Shown here: positions 52,609 to 62,139 of the stretch, piece after piece
Numbering within the stretch: the first letter of the stretch is position 1
How the letters are laid out: each line of letters starts with the position of its first letter
Assembly: GCF_001550155.1 (NCBI RefSeq)
Contig: NZ_LRUF01000024.1
Coordinates: 286,648 to 350,647 of the forward strand
DNA length: 64,000 bases
Origin: Pseudoalteromonas arabiensis
GTDB lineage: Bacteria; Pseudomonadota; Gammaproteobacteria; Enterobacterales; Alteromonadaceae
Reading direction: 5' to 3'
The notes under the pieces: generated by a model
Seen by the model: the letters and a program-made list of their open reading frames with translations, nothing else
What the model was told of the DNA's origin: nothing
Databases searched by the model: none
Made by a program: the position numbers and the translations under genes

Positions 52609-53595
52609 TTACTTCTCCTGCTTAAGTTGGCGAGTAAAGCTAGTGAATACAGCAAGAACAATTAAACCAAGTGCTGCCAATAGCGGAATATAAAACAATG
52701 AAATTTGAGGGCGAAAAGTCTGCTCATCACTACTAACAGGTTCGAGCTTATCGAGTTCTTGATAAATCTGCTGCAAACCAGCCACATCTTTTGCTCTAAA
52801 GTATAAGCCACCGGTTTGTTCAGCGATGCGTTTTAGCAAGCTTTCATCAAGGTTGCCACCACTCATACCGCCCATATTAAATAGACTAAAACCACGTGGG
52901 TTATCTGAGCCGACACCAATGGTATATACTTTTATGCCTTCCTCGCGAGCTAACAGTAGCGCATCTTCAGGATTGAGGTTACCAGCAGTGTTTTGTCCAT
53001 CAGTTAAGAGCACGACGATTCGATTGCTTTCATCTTTGTTAGCAAAACGCTTTACAGATAAACCTAAGGCATCACCGATGGCTGTTGCGCGGCCTACAAG
53101 GCCAATTTGTGCTTCACCAAGCATTTGGCTTACGGTTTTAACATCACGCGTAAGCGGTGTTTGTAAAAATGCGGTATCACCAAATAAAATCAGACCAAGG
53201 CGATCGCCTTGACGTTGTTCAATAAAGTCACCTAATACGGCTTTAACCATGGTTAGTCTGTCGACATATTGGCCTTGATAAGCCATATCTTGCTCAGTCA
53301 TTGAGCCTGATAAGTCCACTGCCAGCATAATGTCACGGCCTTCATTGGGTAAAGTAATTGGTTCATCAAGCCATGTTGGGTTTGCAACCGCAATCACCAA
53401 TGCTACCCATACCGCCCATTCAAGCAATGACACTTTGCGACTATGTTGTTGCACGGCTTGGTTGTTAAGCCCAAGCTTAGCAAAGCTTGGAATACGTAGA
53501 CGTAACTGACCTTGCTGTTTTGAAGGCATGAAGCGACTGACTAACCAAGGCAAAGGTAAAAGCACAAAGAACCAAGGCCAACTAAACTCAAACAT
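52609..53595 (-). CDS. batA: VWA-domain membrane protein BatA
   Basis: A 328-residue protein with two N-terminal membrane segments (about 5-22 and 58-75), a VWA domain (about 85-285) with MIDAS DLSGS (in MLAVDLSGSMTEQDM) and a C-terminal membrane segment (about 300-322). The start at 53595 (MFEFSWPWFF) has GGAG upstream and matches the family; a longer in-frame ATG at 53763 would cover most of the DUF4381 gene's end. One base separates its stop from the next ATG. Confidence 0.9.
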   Translation of the reverse strand: MFEFSWPWFFVLLPLPWLVSRFMPSKQQGQLRLRIPSFAKLGLNNQAVQQHSRKVSLLEWAVWVALVIAVANPTWLDEPITLPNEGRDIMLAVDLSGSMTEQDMAYQGQYVDRLTMVKAVLGDFIEQRQGDRLGLILFGDTAFLQTPLTRDVKTVSQMLGEAQIGLVGRATAIGDALGLSVKRFANKDESNRIVVLLTDGQNTAGNLNPEDALLLAREEGIKVYTIGVGSDNPRGFSLFNMGGMSGGNLDESLLKRIAEQTGGLYFRAKDVAGLQQIYQELDKLEPVSSDEQTFRPQISLFYIPLLAALGLIVLAVFTSFTRQLKQEK

Positions 53596-54028
53596 TGATA
53601 GGCTCCTTGAGTTTAAAAGTGTGAATGGCGTTGCGTAATTTAGCCGCAAGCTCTGCATTATTATTTTGCTGTTGGTAAAGTGGCATGAGCTCATCGTAGC
53701 TAAAAGTGTCACCACAAAGCTTAGATAAACTCTCTGACCATTGTGCCAAAGGCTGCGAAGCAAGCTGACTATTATAGTAATGACGTGTTAAGCGCTTAAG
53801 AATAATATGCAACGCTTGTGCATCATCTTTAGCCACATTTTGACTCATTTTAATCGCTTGCTTTTTGGCTTTCTTGAATTGCAGGTTTTTATATAGCAGC
53901 ACTAAACCAACTACTAGTAGTGCAACTAAAAATACAATAATTAGCCACCAAATAGGAGCCAGTGGCCACCATGCGACCTCTGAAGGTGCAATGACATCAT
54001 GTAAGCCATCGAGCGGATTTGTTTGCAT
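53588..54028 (-). CDS. DUF4381 family membrane protein
   Basis: A 146-residue protein with a short N-terminal segment (NPLDGLHDVIAPSEVAWWPL, the typical DUF4381 start), one membrane segment (about 26-48) and a cytoplasmic helical domain. Members lie between DUF58 and batA in MoxR operons of gammaproteobacteria, as here (8-base overlap with batA). Function unknown. Confidence 0.87.
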   Translation of the reverse strand: MQTNPLDGLHDVIAPSEVAWWPLAPIWWLIIVFLVALLVVGLVLLYKNLQFKKAKKQAIKMSQNVAKDDAQALHIILKRLTRHYYNSQLASQPLAQWSESLSKLCGDTFSYDELMPLYQQQNNNAELAAKLRNAIHTFKLKEPINV

Positions 54029-54030
54029 TA

Positions 54031-54975
54031 TTACTTTCTCACTAATTGCAGCTCAAGCGGGGTGGCTGCACTGAATGAAATTAAACTAAGTCCAGATTTT
54101 TGTAAGCGTTTTAGCCTAACAGCGAATGACTCTTGCGCTGACTTAGCAAAACGTTCCCGAAATTGCTTATCCATTAACGGCAGAGCAAGATCTTGCCCAT
54201 TAGCAGATACAGTCACTGTTTGCTTAAATGCAGGAAGTTGATGTTCGAATGGGTCGCTAACGTGGCAACCAATTAACTCGCAGTGACGGCTTAGTATTTC
54301 AAGTTGTTTAAAGCTAGCTTCGTCTAGTGCGCTAAAATCTGAAACGATATAAACTAAGCTACCGGGTTTAGCTAAATGGTTAAGGCGCTTGAGGTTCTCA
54401 CTAAATAAACTGGTCGTGCTTTTATCAACATTAGCTAACGCCTGACTATGAATGTCACATAAGTTATGGCAAAGCTTTAATACAGCTTTTTCCCGCGATG
54501 TAGGTTTTAGTTCATGATGACTGTGTTGGTTAAACACCAAACCACCAATTCGGTCACCACGCTGACAAGCTGACCATGCAACCAAGGCGCTGATATGTGC
54601 TGCTTGCACTGACTTTAACAATAACTTTGAGCCAAACAACATGGAGTTTGAAAAGTCGGTGAACACAAAAACGGGGCGCTCTTTCTCTTCTTGGAACAGT
54701 TTTGTGTGAGTTTCGCCTGTGCGAGCGGTGACTCGCCAATCGATTGAGCGAATGTCATCACCAGTTTGGTAATGGCGTACCTCAGCAAACTCCATGCCTC
54801 GCCCTTTATGCGGCGCAAGGTATTGCCCAGCTAAGCTGTTTTTGATTTTTACTTTAGGTGCTAGTTCAAGTAAGCGCGCTTTGGCTTTGTAATACATCAA
54901 CTCTTTGAGTGATAAATTAACACCTTGGCTATGGCTTTCATGCAACCAAGTAGCTATATCTAATTGACCTGACAT
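54031..54975 (-). CDS. DUF58 family protein
   Basis: A 314-residue cytoplasmic protein with the DUF58 core YQTGDDIRSIDWRVTARTG, followed by the VWA-like FVFTDFSNSMLFGS. DUF58 proteins are regular partners of MoxR ATPases and VWA proteins. It is 3 bases downstream of moxR on the - strand. Confidence 0.92.
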   Translation of the reverse strand: MSGQLDIATWLHESHSQGVNLSLKELMYYKAKARLLELAPKVKIKNSLAGQYLAPHKGRGMEFAEVRHYQTGDDIRSIDWRVTARTGETHTKLFQEEKERPVFVFTDFSNSMLFGSKLLLKSVQAAHISALVAWSACQRGDRIGGLVFNQHSHHELKPTSREKAVLKLCHNLCDIHSQALANVDKSTTSLFSENLKRLNHLAKPGSLVYIVSDFSALDEASFKQLEILSRHCELIGCHVSDPFEHQLPAFKQTVTVSANGQDLALPLMDKQFRERFAKSAQESFAVRLKRLQKSGLSLISFSAATPLELQLVRK

Positions 54976-54978
54976 AAC

Positions 54979-55935
54979 TTATGGTACTGCAACCAGTTCT
55001 AAAATACGCGTGATCACATCATCCTTGCTGATGCCGTCTGCTTGGGCTTCATAGCTTAAAATAATACGATGGCGTAATACATTATGCAGTACCGCTTGAA
55101 TATCGTCAGGGGCAACAAAGTCACGACCTTCAAGCCAAGCATGAGCTCTAGCACATTTGTCAAGGGCAATGGTTGCACGCGGACTGGCACCGTATTCAAT
55201 CCAGCGACCAAGTTGCTCATCCAGTTCTGAAGCTTCGCGGGTCGCAATGATTAGCTGCACTAAATATTTTTCAAGTGGCTCAGCAAGGTACAAACCCAAA
55301 ATTGACTTTCGTGCCGCGAAAAGATCACTTTGGCTAATTTGCTGTGTTTCAGCTTGTTTATCAGATATTGCTTCACCACGGGTCAGGCGAAGAATATCAA
55401 GCTCGTGTTCTGCCCCTGGGTAATCAATACTTAGATGCAATAAGAAGCGGTCAAGCTGTGCTTCAGGAAGGGGGTAGGTCCCTTCTTGTTCTAGCGGATT
55501 TTGGGTTGCCATAACCATAAATAGCTCAGACAGTGGATAAGTGTTTTTACCAACCGTTACTTGGCGCTCAGCCATAGCCTCTAATAAAGCAGATTGTACT
55601 TTTGCAGGGGCACGGTTAATTTCGTCAGCCAAAATTAGGTTATGAAATAACGGGCCTTTTTCAAATACAAATTCACTGGTTTGCTGACGGTAAATGTCGG
55701 TGCCAGTGACATCCGCAGGGAGTAAGTCAGGAGTAAATTGTACTCGTTGGAAGCTACCTTCTACGCCTTTTGCTAACGCATTCACTGCACGTGTCTTTGC
55801 AAGACCAGGAGGACCTTCAACAAGTAAATGGCCATCTGCCAAAATAGCGATTAACAGTGCTTGAGTTAATTGGGGTTGGCCGATAATTTGCGTGTCTAAG
55901 TATGATTTTAATTGTGAAAATGCGTTAACTGCCAT
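54979..55935 (-). CDS. MoxR family AAA+ ATPase
   Basis: A 318-residue AAA+ ATPase: Walker A GPPGLAKTRAVNAL (about 39-52), Walker B LADEINRAPAKVQSALLEAM (about 101-120), sensor 1 MVMATQNPLEQEG and an arginine-finger-type stretch. MoxR ATPases act as chaperones that mature or activate VWA-containing complexes. It is the first gene of the operon moxR-DUF58-DUF4381-batA-batB/C-batD. Confidence 0.94.
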   Translation of the reverse strand: MAVNAFSQLKSYLDTQIIGQPQLTQALLIAILADGHLLVEGPPGLAKTRAVNALAKGVEGSFQRVQFTPDLLPADVTGTDIYRQQTSEFVFEKGPLFHNLILADEINRAPAKVQSALLEAMAERQVTVGKNTYPLSELFMVMATQNPLEQEGTYPLPEAQLDRFLLHLSIDYPGAEHELDILRLTRGEAISDKQAETQQISQSDLFAARKSILGLYLAEPLEKYLVQLIIATREASELDEQLGRWIEYGASPRATIALDKCARAHAWLEGRDFVAPDDIQAVLHNVLRHRIILSYEAQADGISKDDVITRILELVAVP

Positions 55936-56210
55936 AATAAAAAGACTGTCCTAAATAGCGTGAGTCAAAATTGTTTTTGTTATGCGCCGATATAAGCCTA
56001 TTCAGTGCTGATAAATTAGCTAAGCGTTATTATGAGCTAGGCGCTTTTTACAAGTTATAAGGATTCAAAGCTTACAACACAAGTGTTAGACATAAAATCC
56101 TAAAATAGTTCGTTATTTTTTAAGGATTTTTAGCCTACCATATAAATACACGTTATTTTTGTAAATAAGCTAAAAAAAGCCTATGGTTGGTAACTAATTT
56201 CGTTTCTCTA
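55936..56210. other. Noncoding region between moxR and the fadI promoter
   Basis: No gene is visible. It must include the - strand promoter of the moxR operon, but I find no convincing -35/-10 pair. The stretch is AT-rich, and GCCGATAT at about 55986 resembles a sigma-28 -10 element by chance (see rejected items). Confidence 0.4.
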
Positions 56211-56240
56211 TTGGCATTCGTATTCGGGTTGTTTTAGAAT
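56211..56240 (+). promoter_or_regulatory. Putative sigma-70 promoter of fadI-fadJ
   Basis: TTGGCA (56211-56216), an 18-base spacer and TAGAAT (56235-56240) form a good -35/-10 pair, with transcription expected to start near 56247, just before the FadR-like site. Confidence 0.6.
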
Positions 56241-56251
56241 CAGGAAAAACA

Positions 56252-56268
56252 AACAGGTCAGACCTGTC
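56252..56268. promoter_or_regulatory. FadR-like operator upstream of fadI
   Basis: AACAGGTCAGACCTGTC includes the perfect palindrome ACAGGTC-A-GACCTGT and the FadR core GGTCNGACC (consensus AACTGGTCNGACCAGTT). It lies 15 bases before the fadI ATG and just downstream of the predicted promoter, as expected for a repressor site relieved by acyl-CoA. Confidence 0.75.
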
Positions 56269-56283
56269 AGCGGGAGAGCATAA

Positions 56284-57594
56284 ATGTCTGAGCAAAATAT
56301 ACTTAAAACAGCAAAGGGCGATCGTATCGCCATCGTTAGCGGCTTACGAACGCCGTTTGCAAAACAAGCGACTGCATTCCACCATGTGCCAGCACTTGAT
56401 ATGGGTAAACTGGTTGTTAACGAGATGCTTGAGCGTCTTAATTTTGATAAGTCTGAAATCGATCAGCTTGTATTTGGTCAAGTAGTGCAAATGCCAGAAG
56501 CGCCTAATATTGCTCGTGAGATTGTGTTAGGCACAGGTATGCCTGTTTCAGTAGATGCATACTCTGTATCACGTGCGTGTGCGACAAGCTTCCAAGCAAT
56601 TGCTAATGTTGCTGAGTCAATTATGGCAGGTTCAGTGCAAGTGGGTATCGCCGGTGGCGCTGATTCATCATCTGTATTACCAATCGGTGTGAGCAAAAAA
56701 TTAGCTGGCAGCTTGGTTGATTTAAATAAAGCGCGAACACTTGGCCAGCGTTTGAAGATTTTCTCAAAACTGCGCCTAAAAGATTTACTCCCTGTACCAC
56801 CTGCAGTAGCTGAGTACTCTACTGGCTTATCTATGGGTCAAACGGCAGAGCAAATGGCGAAAACGCATAGTATTAGCCGTGAAGATCAAGATGCCTTAGC
56901 TCATCGTTCTCACACTCTTGCAAGCCAAGCATGGGCTGATGGTAAACTTAAAGATGAAGTAATGACTGCCCATGTTGCACCCTATAAGAGCTTTATTGAG
57001 CAAGACAATAACATTCGTCATAACTCAACGGTTGAAGGCTACGCGAAATTAAAACCAGTATTCGACCGTCAGCATGGTTCAGTTACTGCAGCTAACGCAA
57101 CACCATTAACAGATGGTGCCGCTGCGGTATTAATGATGAGCGAGAGCAAAGCCAAAGCACTGGGTTACAACATTCTAGGTTATGTACGTAGCTTTGCGTT
57201 TTCTGCAATCGGTGTTCATGAAGACATGCTAATGGGTCCGGCGCACTCAACGCCAATCGCTTTAGATAGAGCAGGTATTACATTAGCTGATTTAGATTTA
57301 ATTGAAATGCACGAAGCATTTGCAGCGCAAACACTTGCCAATATGAAGATGTTTGCGTCAGATAAATTTGCACAAGAAAAGCTAGGTCGTAGTAAAGCGA
57401 TCGGCGAAATTAACATGGACAAGTTCAATGTCTTAGGTGGCTCACTAGCATACGGCCACCCATTTGCCGCAACAGGTGCGCGCCTGATCACGCAAAGCTT
57501 GAATGAACTTAATCGTCGCGGTGGCGGCCTAGCACTCACGACTGCGTGTGCAGCGGGTGGCTTAGGTGCAGCCTTTGTATTGGAGAGTGCGTAA
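56284..57594 (+). CDS. fadI: 3-ketoacyl-CoA thiolase FadI
   Basis: Thiolase that performs the last step of fatty acid beta-oxidation. The 436-residue length matches FadI (longer than FadA). Active-site residues are visible: nucleophilic Cys in [10 protein letters not shown], His in [12 protein letters not shown] and the second Cys in [18 protein letters not shown] ribosome binding site precedes the ATG. Its stop overlaps the fadJ start by one base (TAATG). Confidence 0.95.
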   Translation: MSEQNILKTAKGDRIAIVSGLRTPFAKQATAFHHVPALDMGKLVVNEMLERLNFDKSEIDQLVFGQVVQMPEAPNIAREIVLGTGMPVSVDAYSVSRACATSFQAIANVAESIMAGSVQVGIAGGADSSSVLPIGVSKKLAGSLVDLNKARTLGQRLKIFSKLRLKDLLPVPPAVAEYSTGLSMGQTAEQMAKTHSISREDQDALAHRSHTLASQAWADGKLKDEVMTAHVAPYKSFIEQDNNIRHNSTVEGYAKLKPVFDRQHGSVTAANATPLTDGAAAVLMMSESKAKALGYNILGYVRSFAFSAIGVHEDMLMGPAHSTPIALDRAGITLADLDLIEMHEAFAAQTLANMKMFASDKFAQEKLGRSKAIGEINMDKFNVLGGSLAYGHPFAATGARLITQSLNELNRRGGGLALTTACAAGGLGAAFVLESA

Positions 57595-59819
57595 TGACAG
57601 ATTCAGTATTTAGTTTATCAGTGGCTGATGACGGCGTAGCCGTTGTAACTATTGATGTGCCGGGTGAGAAAATGAACACCCTGCGTAGCAGTTTTGCAGA
57701 AGATTTAAAAACCTTACTTAAAGACGCACAAGCACAAGCGGTCAAAGGCATGGTGTTTATTAGCGGTAAAAGCGATAACTTTATCGCCGGTGCTGATATT
57801 AAAATGCTTGATAGCGCAACTAGCCGTGAAGACGCATTAGCGCTGAGCGAAATGTGCCAAGAAGCGTTTTTTGATATGAAAAAACTGCCTTTTCCAACAG
57901 TGAGTGCCATTCATGGTGCAGCATTGGGTGGCGGCTTAGAGTTTGCTCTAGCCTGTGATTACCGTGTTTGTTCTGACAGTGATATCACTAAGCTTGGCTT
58001 ACCTGAAGTACAGTTAGGCTTATTACCAGGTGGTGGCGGTACTCAACGTTTACCTAAATTAGTCGGCCTGCAAAAAGCACTAGAATGGATGCTTACAGGT
58101 AAACAAGTGCGTGCTAAGCAAGCGAAGAAAACAGGCTTAGTAAACGACTGTGTGCCGCACAGTGTATTACTTGACGTTGCTAAAGAATTTGCATTAAAAG
58201 GTAAGGCTAAGGCTACTAAACCAAAACTTGACCGTTTAAGCCAATTACTTGAGTCGAACCCATTTGGCCGCAATATTATTTTCAAAAAAGCACAAGAAAA
58301 TGTGCTGAAGAAAACCGGTGGCCATTACCCAGCGCCTTTGGCCATTATTAAAGCAGTTCGTGCAAGTGTTGAGCTTGATCAGTTAAAAGCATATAAAACT
58401 GAAGCTGAAGGCTTTGCCACGCTAGTTATGAGCGATGAGTCAAAAGCATTGCGCGGTATTTTCTTTGCAACCACTGAAATGAAAAAAGAATGGCGCAACG
58501 ATGATGCACCAGCAATTGCTAAAGCGGCAGTATTAGGCGGTGGCTTGATGGGCGCGGGTATCGCTCATGTCAGTGCTGTGAAAGCGGGTGTTCCGGTGCG
58601 CATCAAAGATGTAGCTGAAAAGGGCATCAGCAATGCGATGAATTACAGCTATAAAATTTTAGATAAAAAGCAAAAGCGCCGTATTTTATCTAAAGCTGAG
58701 CTGCAACAAACCATGAACCGTATTACCGGCACCACCGATTACAGTGGTTTTAAACACATTGATATCGTGATAGAGGCAGTGTTTGAAGACTTAGCTCTTA
58801 AGCAAGGCATGGTCGCTGATGTTGAACGTGAATGCCAAGACAACACGATTTTTGCAAGTAATACCTCGTCATTACCGATTGCACAAATCGCTGCGGATGC
58901 AGCGCGCCCAGAAAATGTAATTGGTCTGCATTACTTCTCACCTGTTGAGAAAATGCCACTTGTTGAGATTATTCCACATGCCGGTACGTCTGAAGAAACC
59001 ATAGCCCGTGTTGTTAACTTTGCCCGTAAACAAGGCAAAACGCCGATTGTGGTTAAAGATATGGCTGGTTTCTATGTAAACCGTATCTTAGCGCCTTATG
59101 TCAATGAAGCGGCTAATTTACTGCTTGCAGGTGAGCCAATTGAAAAGATTGACCAAGCCTTAGTTGAGTTTGGTTTTCCTGTTGGCCCATTAGCATTACT
59201 TGATGAAGTAGGGATTGATATTGGCTCTAAAATTGCTCCCATCCTTGAAAAAGAATTGGGCGAGCGTTTTAAAGCCCCCGATGCCTTTAACCGCTTAATT
59301 GATTCTAAGCGTTTAGGCCGTAAAACAGGTCGTGGCTTTTATCTTTATGACAAAAAAGATAAAAAAGTGGATGAGTCAGTATACGAGTTACTGGGAGTTA
59401 CGCCATCACCTCGCTTAAACAAGAGCGAAATTGCTAAACGCTGTGTGGCACAAATGCTGAACGAAGCGGTACGTTGTTTAGATGATGGCATTATTGCAAG
59501 TCCTCGTGACGGTGATATTGGTGCTATTTTTGGTATCGGTTTCCCTCCTTTCTTAGGCGGTCCATTTAGTTATATGGATAAACTTGGCGCAGCACAGGTT
59601 ACTTCTGAAATGGCCACATTCGCTAATTACAACCCAATTTTTACTCCTTGCGATACATTAAAAGCAATGGCTGAAAAGGGGGGTCGTTTTTACCAAGCAG
59701 AAAGTGAAGAGTCGGCAGTTGCCGAAGCTGCACAAGTCGATCCGGTTGAAGTAACCAAGGAAGTGGTTGAAGACGAGCAAGCTTCAGTAGAAGTGGATAC
59801 AGAAACGACGAAAAGCTAA
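57594..59819 (+). CDS. fadJ: Fatty acid oxidation multifunctional protein FadJ
   Basis: Combined enoyl-CoA hydratase and 3-hydroxyacyl-CoA dehydrogenase of 741 residues. Crotonase domain (about 5-190) with [27 protein letters not shown] and the catalytic Glu residues; NAD-binding dehydrogenase domain from about 315 with [40 protein letters not shown]; and two C-terminal dehydrogenase domains. The acidic tail (about 700-741) is an extension. The ATG at 57594 overlaps fadI, so the earlier in-frame start at 57546 is not used. FadI and FadJ form a complex. Confidence 0.95.
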   Translation: MTDSVFSLSVADDGVAVVTIDVPGEKMNTLRSSFAEDLKTLLKDAQAQAVKGMVFISGKSDNFIAGADIKMLDSATSREDALALSEMCQEAFFDMKKLPFPTVSAIHGAALGGGLEFALACDYRVCSDSDITKLGLPEVQLGLLPGGGGTQRLPKLVGLQKALEWMLTGKQVRAKQAKKTGLVNDCVPHSVLLDVAKEFALKGKAKATKPKLDRLSQLLESNPFGRNIIFKKAQENVLKKTGGHYPAPLAIIKAVRASVELDQLKAYKTEAEGFATLVMSDESKALRGIFFATTEMKKEWRNDDAPAIAKAAVLGGGLMGAGIAHVSAVKAGVPVRIKDVAEKGISNAMNYSYKILDKKQKRRILSKAELQQTMNRITGTTDYSGFKHIDIVIEAVFEDLALKQGMVADVERECQDNTIFASNTSSLPIAQIAADAARPENVIGLHYFSPVEKMPLVEIIPHAGTSEETIARVVNFARKQGKTPIVVKDMAGFYVNRILAPYVNEAANLLLAGEPIEKIDQALVEFGFPVGPLALLDEVGIDIGSKIAPILEKELGERFKAPDAFNRLIDSKRLGRKTGRGFYLYDKKDKKVDESVYELLGVTPSPRLNKSEIAKRCVAQMLNEAVRCLDDGIIASPRDGDIGAIFGIGFPPFLGGPFSYMDKLGAAQVTSEMATFANYNPIFTPCDTLKAMAEKGGRFYQAESEESAVAEAAQVDPVEVTKEVVEDEQASVEVDTETTKS

Positions 59820-59843
59820 TGCTTTAAATTAATTAGTTAATTT

Positions 59844-59875
59844 AAAAGCCCTGCTCATTTTGAGCGGGGCTTTTT
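59844..59875 (+). terminator. Terminator of the fadIJ operon
   Basis: AAAAGCCCTGCTCA, loop TTT, TGAGCGGGGCTTTTT: a long stem with a central T-G wobble and a T tract, 24 bases after the fadJ stop. Confidence 0.92.
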
Positions 59876-59988
59876 GCTTTAAAGGAGTATTGCTTTAAAG
59901 AAATATAAAAATTTTATGGCATCACTGTGATTTTATATTTAATATAAACAAATAAATTCAATGACTTAATTTAAACAAGGATGTCAGA

Positions 59989-60918
59989 GTGTCTACTTCA
60001 TGGAAGCCTAAAGGTTTTATCGCTATTCTTCTGGGCGTGTTATTTCAGCCATTTGTATTTTTGTACGTTAACAAATTCAGGTTGTTTATTACTTACCTTG
60101 TTTTAACGGCCTTATGCTACTTGTTTGACATTAAAATCCAAGCGAGTGCGGGAGAGGCCGATTGGTATCAAGGCATTTATCTCACAAGTGTGTTTATAAT
60201 TATATGTCCACTCCATGCTTTTTGGATAACGAAGCACTATAACGCAGATAAGAAGCGGCCTTGGTTCGCAAGTTGGTGGGCTGTAACTTTAATTTATCTT
60301 ACCGTCTCTGCTGCTCTTATTTTAATGAGAATTTTTTCATTTGAGCCTTTCACTTTACCAGCTTCATCTATGGCACCTCAGTTAGATAAAGGGAGCCAAG
60401 TTTTGGTTAGTAAAATAGGTTTTGGTAATTATCGGTACTTAGGCTATCAAATTTCAAGATCGCCCATGTCAGCTAAAGTGAGTCGAGGTGATGTTGTTGC
60501 TTTTCAGTATCCGAAAAACCCTGATTATACTTGGCTGAAACGCGTAATAGGGGTAGCTGGCGATAGAATTGTTTATCGAAATAAAACCGTTTACGTGAAA
60601 AAAGCATGTGATGAGAGAGCCGATATTTGCACTGACTTCATCCCTTTAGAGCAATCACTCGTTTCTCAAACTGAAGGTGGACTTAAAGTTCTGCAAGAGG
60701 TAAATGATGGTAAACGTTATCAAATTTTACTAAATGAGAATCACCCTGAACAGATAAGTCATTATTTCAACCAAGCTGGCAGCGAAAAGGCGGAATGGAT
60801 CATCCCTGAAGATCATTACTTTGTTATGGGGGATTCTAGAGATAATAGCTCAGATAGCCGCTTTTGGGGCTTTGTTCCTAAAGATAACGTGATAGGAAAA
60901 GTGATTTATACTTGGTAG
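59989..60918 (+). CDS. Signal peptidase I family protein
   Basis: A 309-residue membrane serine protease of the LepB family. Several N-terminal membrane segments (about 10-28, 32-48, 63-80, 97-114) precede the catalytic domain, which has Ser S127 in PASSMAPQL, Lys K184 in YTWLKRVIGVAGDR and box E GDSRDNSSDSRFWGFV near the end. It starts at a GTG with AAGGA upstream. The gene stands alone, without lepA or rnc, so it is probably a second signal peptidase rather than the housekeeping one. Confidence 0.85.
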   Translation: MSTSWKPKGFIAILLGVLFQPFVFLYVNKFRLFITYLVLTALCYLFDIKIQASAGEADWYQGIYLTSVFIIICPLHAFWITKHYNADKKRPWFASWWAVTLIYLTVSAALILMRIFSFEPFTLPASSMAPQLDKGSQVLVSKIGFGNYRYLGYQISRSPMSAKVSRGDVVAFQYPKNPDYTWLKRVIGVAGDRIVYRNKTVYVKKACDERADICTDFIPLEQSLVSQTEGGLKVLQEVNDGKRYQILLNENHPEQISHYFNQAGSEKAEWIIPEDHYFVMGDSRDNSSDSRFWGFVPKDNVIGKVIYTW

Positions 60919-61017
60919 CTGTAAAGCAGCTTACGCTGCAGTATTGGCCATAAGTGGTATTTAATTAGCTAAGTAGGTTTGTTATAACTAGACTTATTTA
61001 CTTAGCGATTGATCACC

Positions 61018-61548
61018 ATGATTCTCACCACTGCGCGATTAACTTTACGGTTGTTAAATGCTGATGACTGGCCACTGTTTTACACTTTGCACAATGATGC
61101 AGAGGTTATTGAGAAATGCTTTGATAAGCCCTCAGAGGCGCAGCTACGTGCGAAGTTTAACGAACGTTTAAAGCCCTGGCAGCCAGATGCAAACTCGCCA
61201 TTGTGTTTAGTTATTATTGAAACGACTACAGGTAAAGAGGTGGGGGTGACAGGTTTTACCTCATCAACCGTTCCTGATATTCAAGAAGTTGGCTACTTAT
61301 TGCTGCCTAATTTTCATGGTCGTGGCTATGCCACCGAGTCTTTAAAGGCGGTGCTTGATTTTGCTCAGGCTGAGTATTCTGTGAAGGAGTTTAAAGCTGT
61401 CGTCACTGAAGGCAACATAGGTTCAGAAAAAGTACTCGAGAAGTGTGGCTTTCAGCTAGTTGATAAGCAGTTAGATGCCTATGCTATTGGTGGGGTTTTG
61501 TATACCGATCACCATTTTCATTTAAATTGCACTGATCACAGGGTGTGA
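61018..61548 (+). CDS. GNAT family N-acetyltransferase (RimJ/RimL type)
   Basis: A 176-residue acetyltransferase beginning ILTTARLTLRLLNADDWPLF, the common start of RimJ/RimL-like members, with the acetyl-CoA-binding segment VGYLLLPNFHGRGYATESL and a later EGNIGSEKVLEKCGF. The substrate is unknown. ATG 61018 is taken as start; a TTG at 61009 is possible. The stop codon lies inside a strong hairpin. Confidence 0.85.
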   Translation: MILTTARLTLRLLNADDWPLFYTLHNDAEVIEKCFDKPSEAQLRAKFNERLKPWQPDANSPLCLVIIETTTGKEVGVTGFTSSTVPDIQEVGYLLLPNFHGRGYATESLKAVLDFAQAEYSVKEFKAVVTEGNIGSEKVLEKCGFQLVDKQLDAYAIGGVLYTDHHFHLNCTDHRV

Positions 61549-61555
61549 TCAGTGC
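61529..61555. repeat. Perfect 12-bp hairpin at the end of the GNAT gene
   Basis: GCACTGATCACA (61529-61540), loop GGG, TGTGATCAGTGC (61544-61555), covering the TGA stop (61546-61548). It sits between convergent genes and probably acts as a 3'-end structure, although no U tract follows on either strand. Confidence 0.75.
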
Positions 61556-61562
61556 GGTCGAA

Positions 61563-61949
61563 TTATAGGTGAAGCTCAATCGCTTTTCTGTCTTTTTCAG
61601 GCATATTCGCAACCACCAAATCAAACGAGTTATCAATCATTCGTTCAATTTCTCCTTGTGGGATAGTGCCATCTAAAATCACTGTATTCCACAACCGTTT
61701 ATTCATATGGTAACCAGGAATTACAGAAGGAAAAATATCACGTAATGCTTGAGCTTCGTCCGGATCGCATTTTAAGTTAAGCCACCAAACAGGTTCACCA
61801 TCTTCATTTGTTTGGCCTTCTTTTCCCTCTGCGAGAGTCGCAAACATTTTATGATTTACTTTATAAACATCGACGTCTTGACCAAATGGCTGAGTGAGCA
61901 TTACCACTGGCTTTTTCATTAAGTATTCATGTACAGCATGTTGATTCAT
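61563..61949 (-). CDS. MmcQ/YjbR family protein
   Basis: A 128-residue protein with the YjbR fold signature: KPVVMLTQPFGQDVDVYKVN, KMFATL, WWLNLKCDPDEAQALRD, PGYHMNKRLWNTVILDG, NSFDLVV. Family members have a CyaY-like DNA-binding fold, and their role is unclear. Single gene on the - strand. Confidence 0.88.
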   Translation of the reverse strand: MNQHAVHEYLMKKPVVMLTQPFGQDVDVYKVNHKMFATLAEGKEGQTNEDGEPVWWLNLKCDPDEAQALRDIFPSVIPGYHMNKRLWNTVILDGTIPQGEIERMIDNSFDLVVANMPEKDRKAIELHL

Positions 61950-62139
61950 GATCCAGTCCTTGAAGTCATTTTTCGTTGCTATAAAGATAGCATCTTTTTA
62001 TTCGGTTTGAGACATTTATTACGATAATTCGCTGAAAAATAGACCAATTACATCAGCAAAAGTAAAACTGCAAATTTTTGTTGAACAATAGTAATTACGT
62101 GGTAAATTCCTGTCATTAAAAAACGATAGGAATACACCC

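Noticed and set aside
55970-55995. Sigma-28-like element GCCGATAT with an A-rich sequence 15 bases upstream
   Set aside because: The -35 match is poor and no flagellar gene follows on the + strand; the next gene is fadI with a better sigma-70 promoter.
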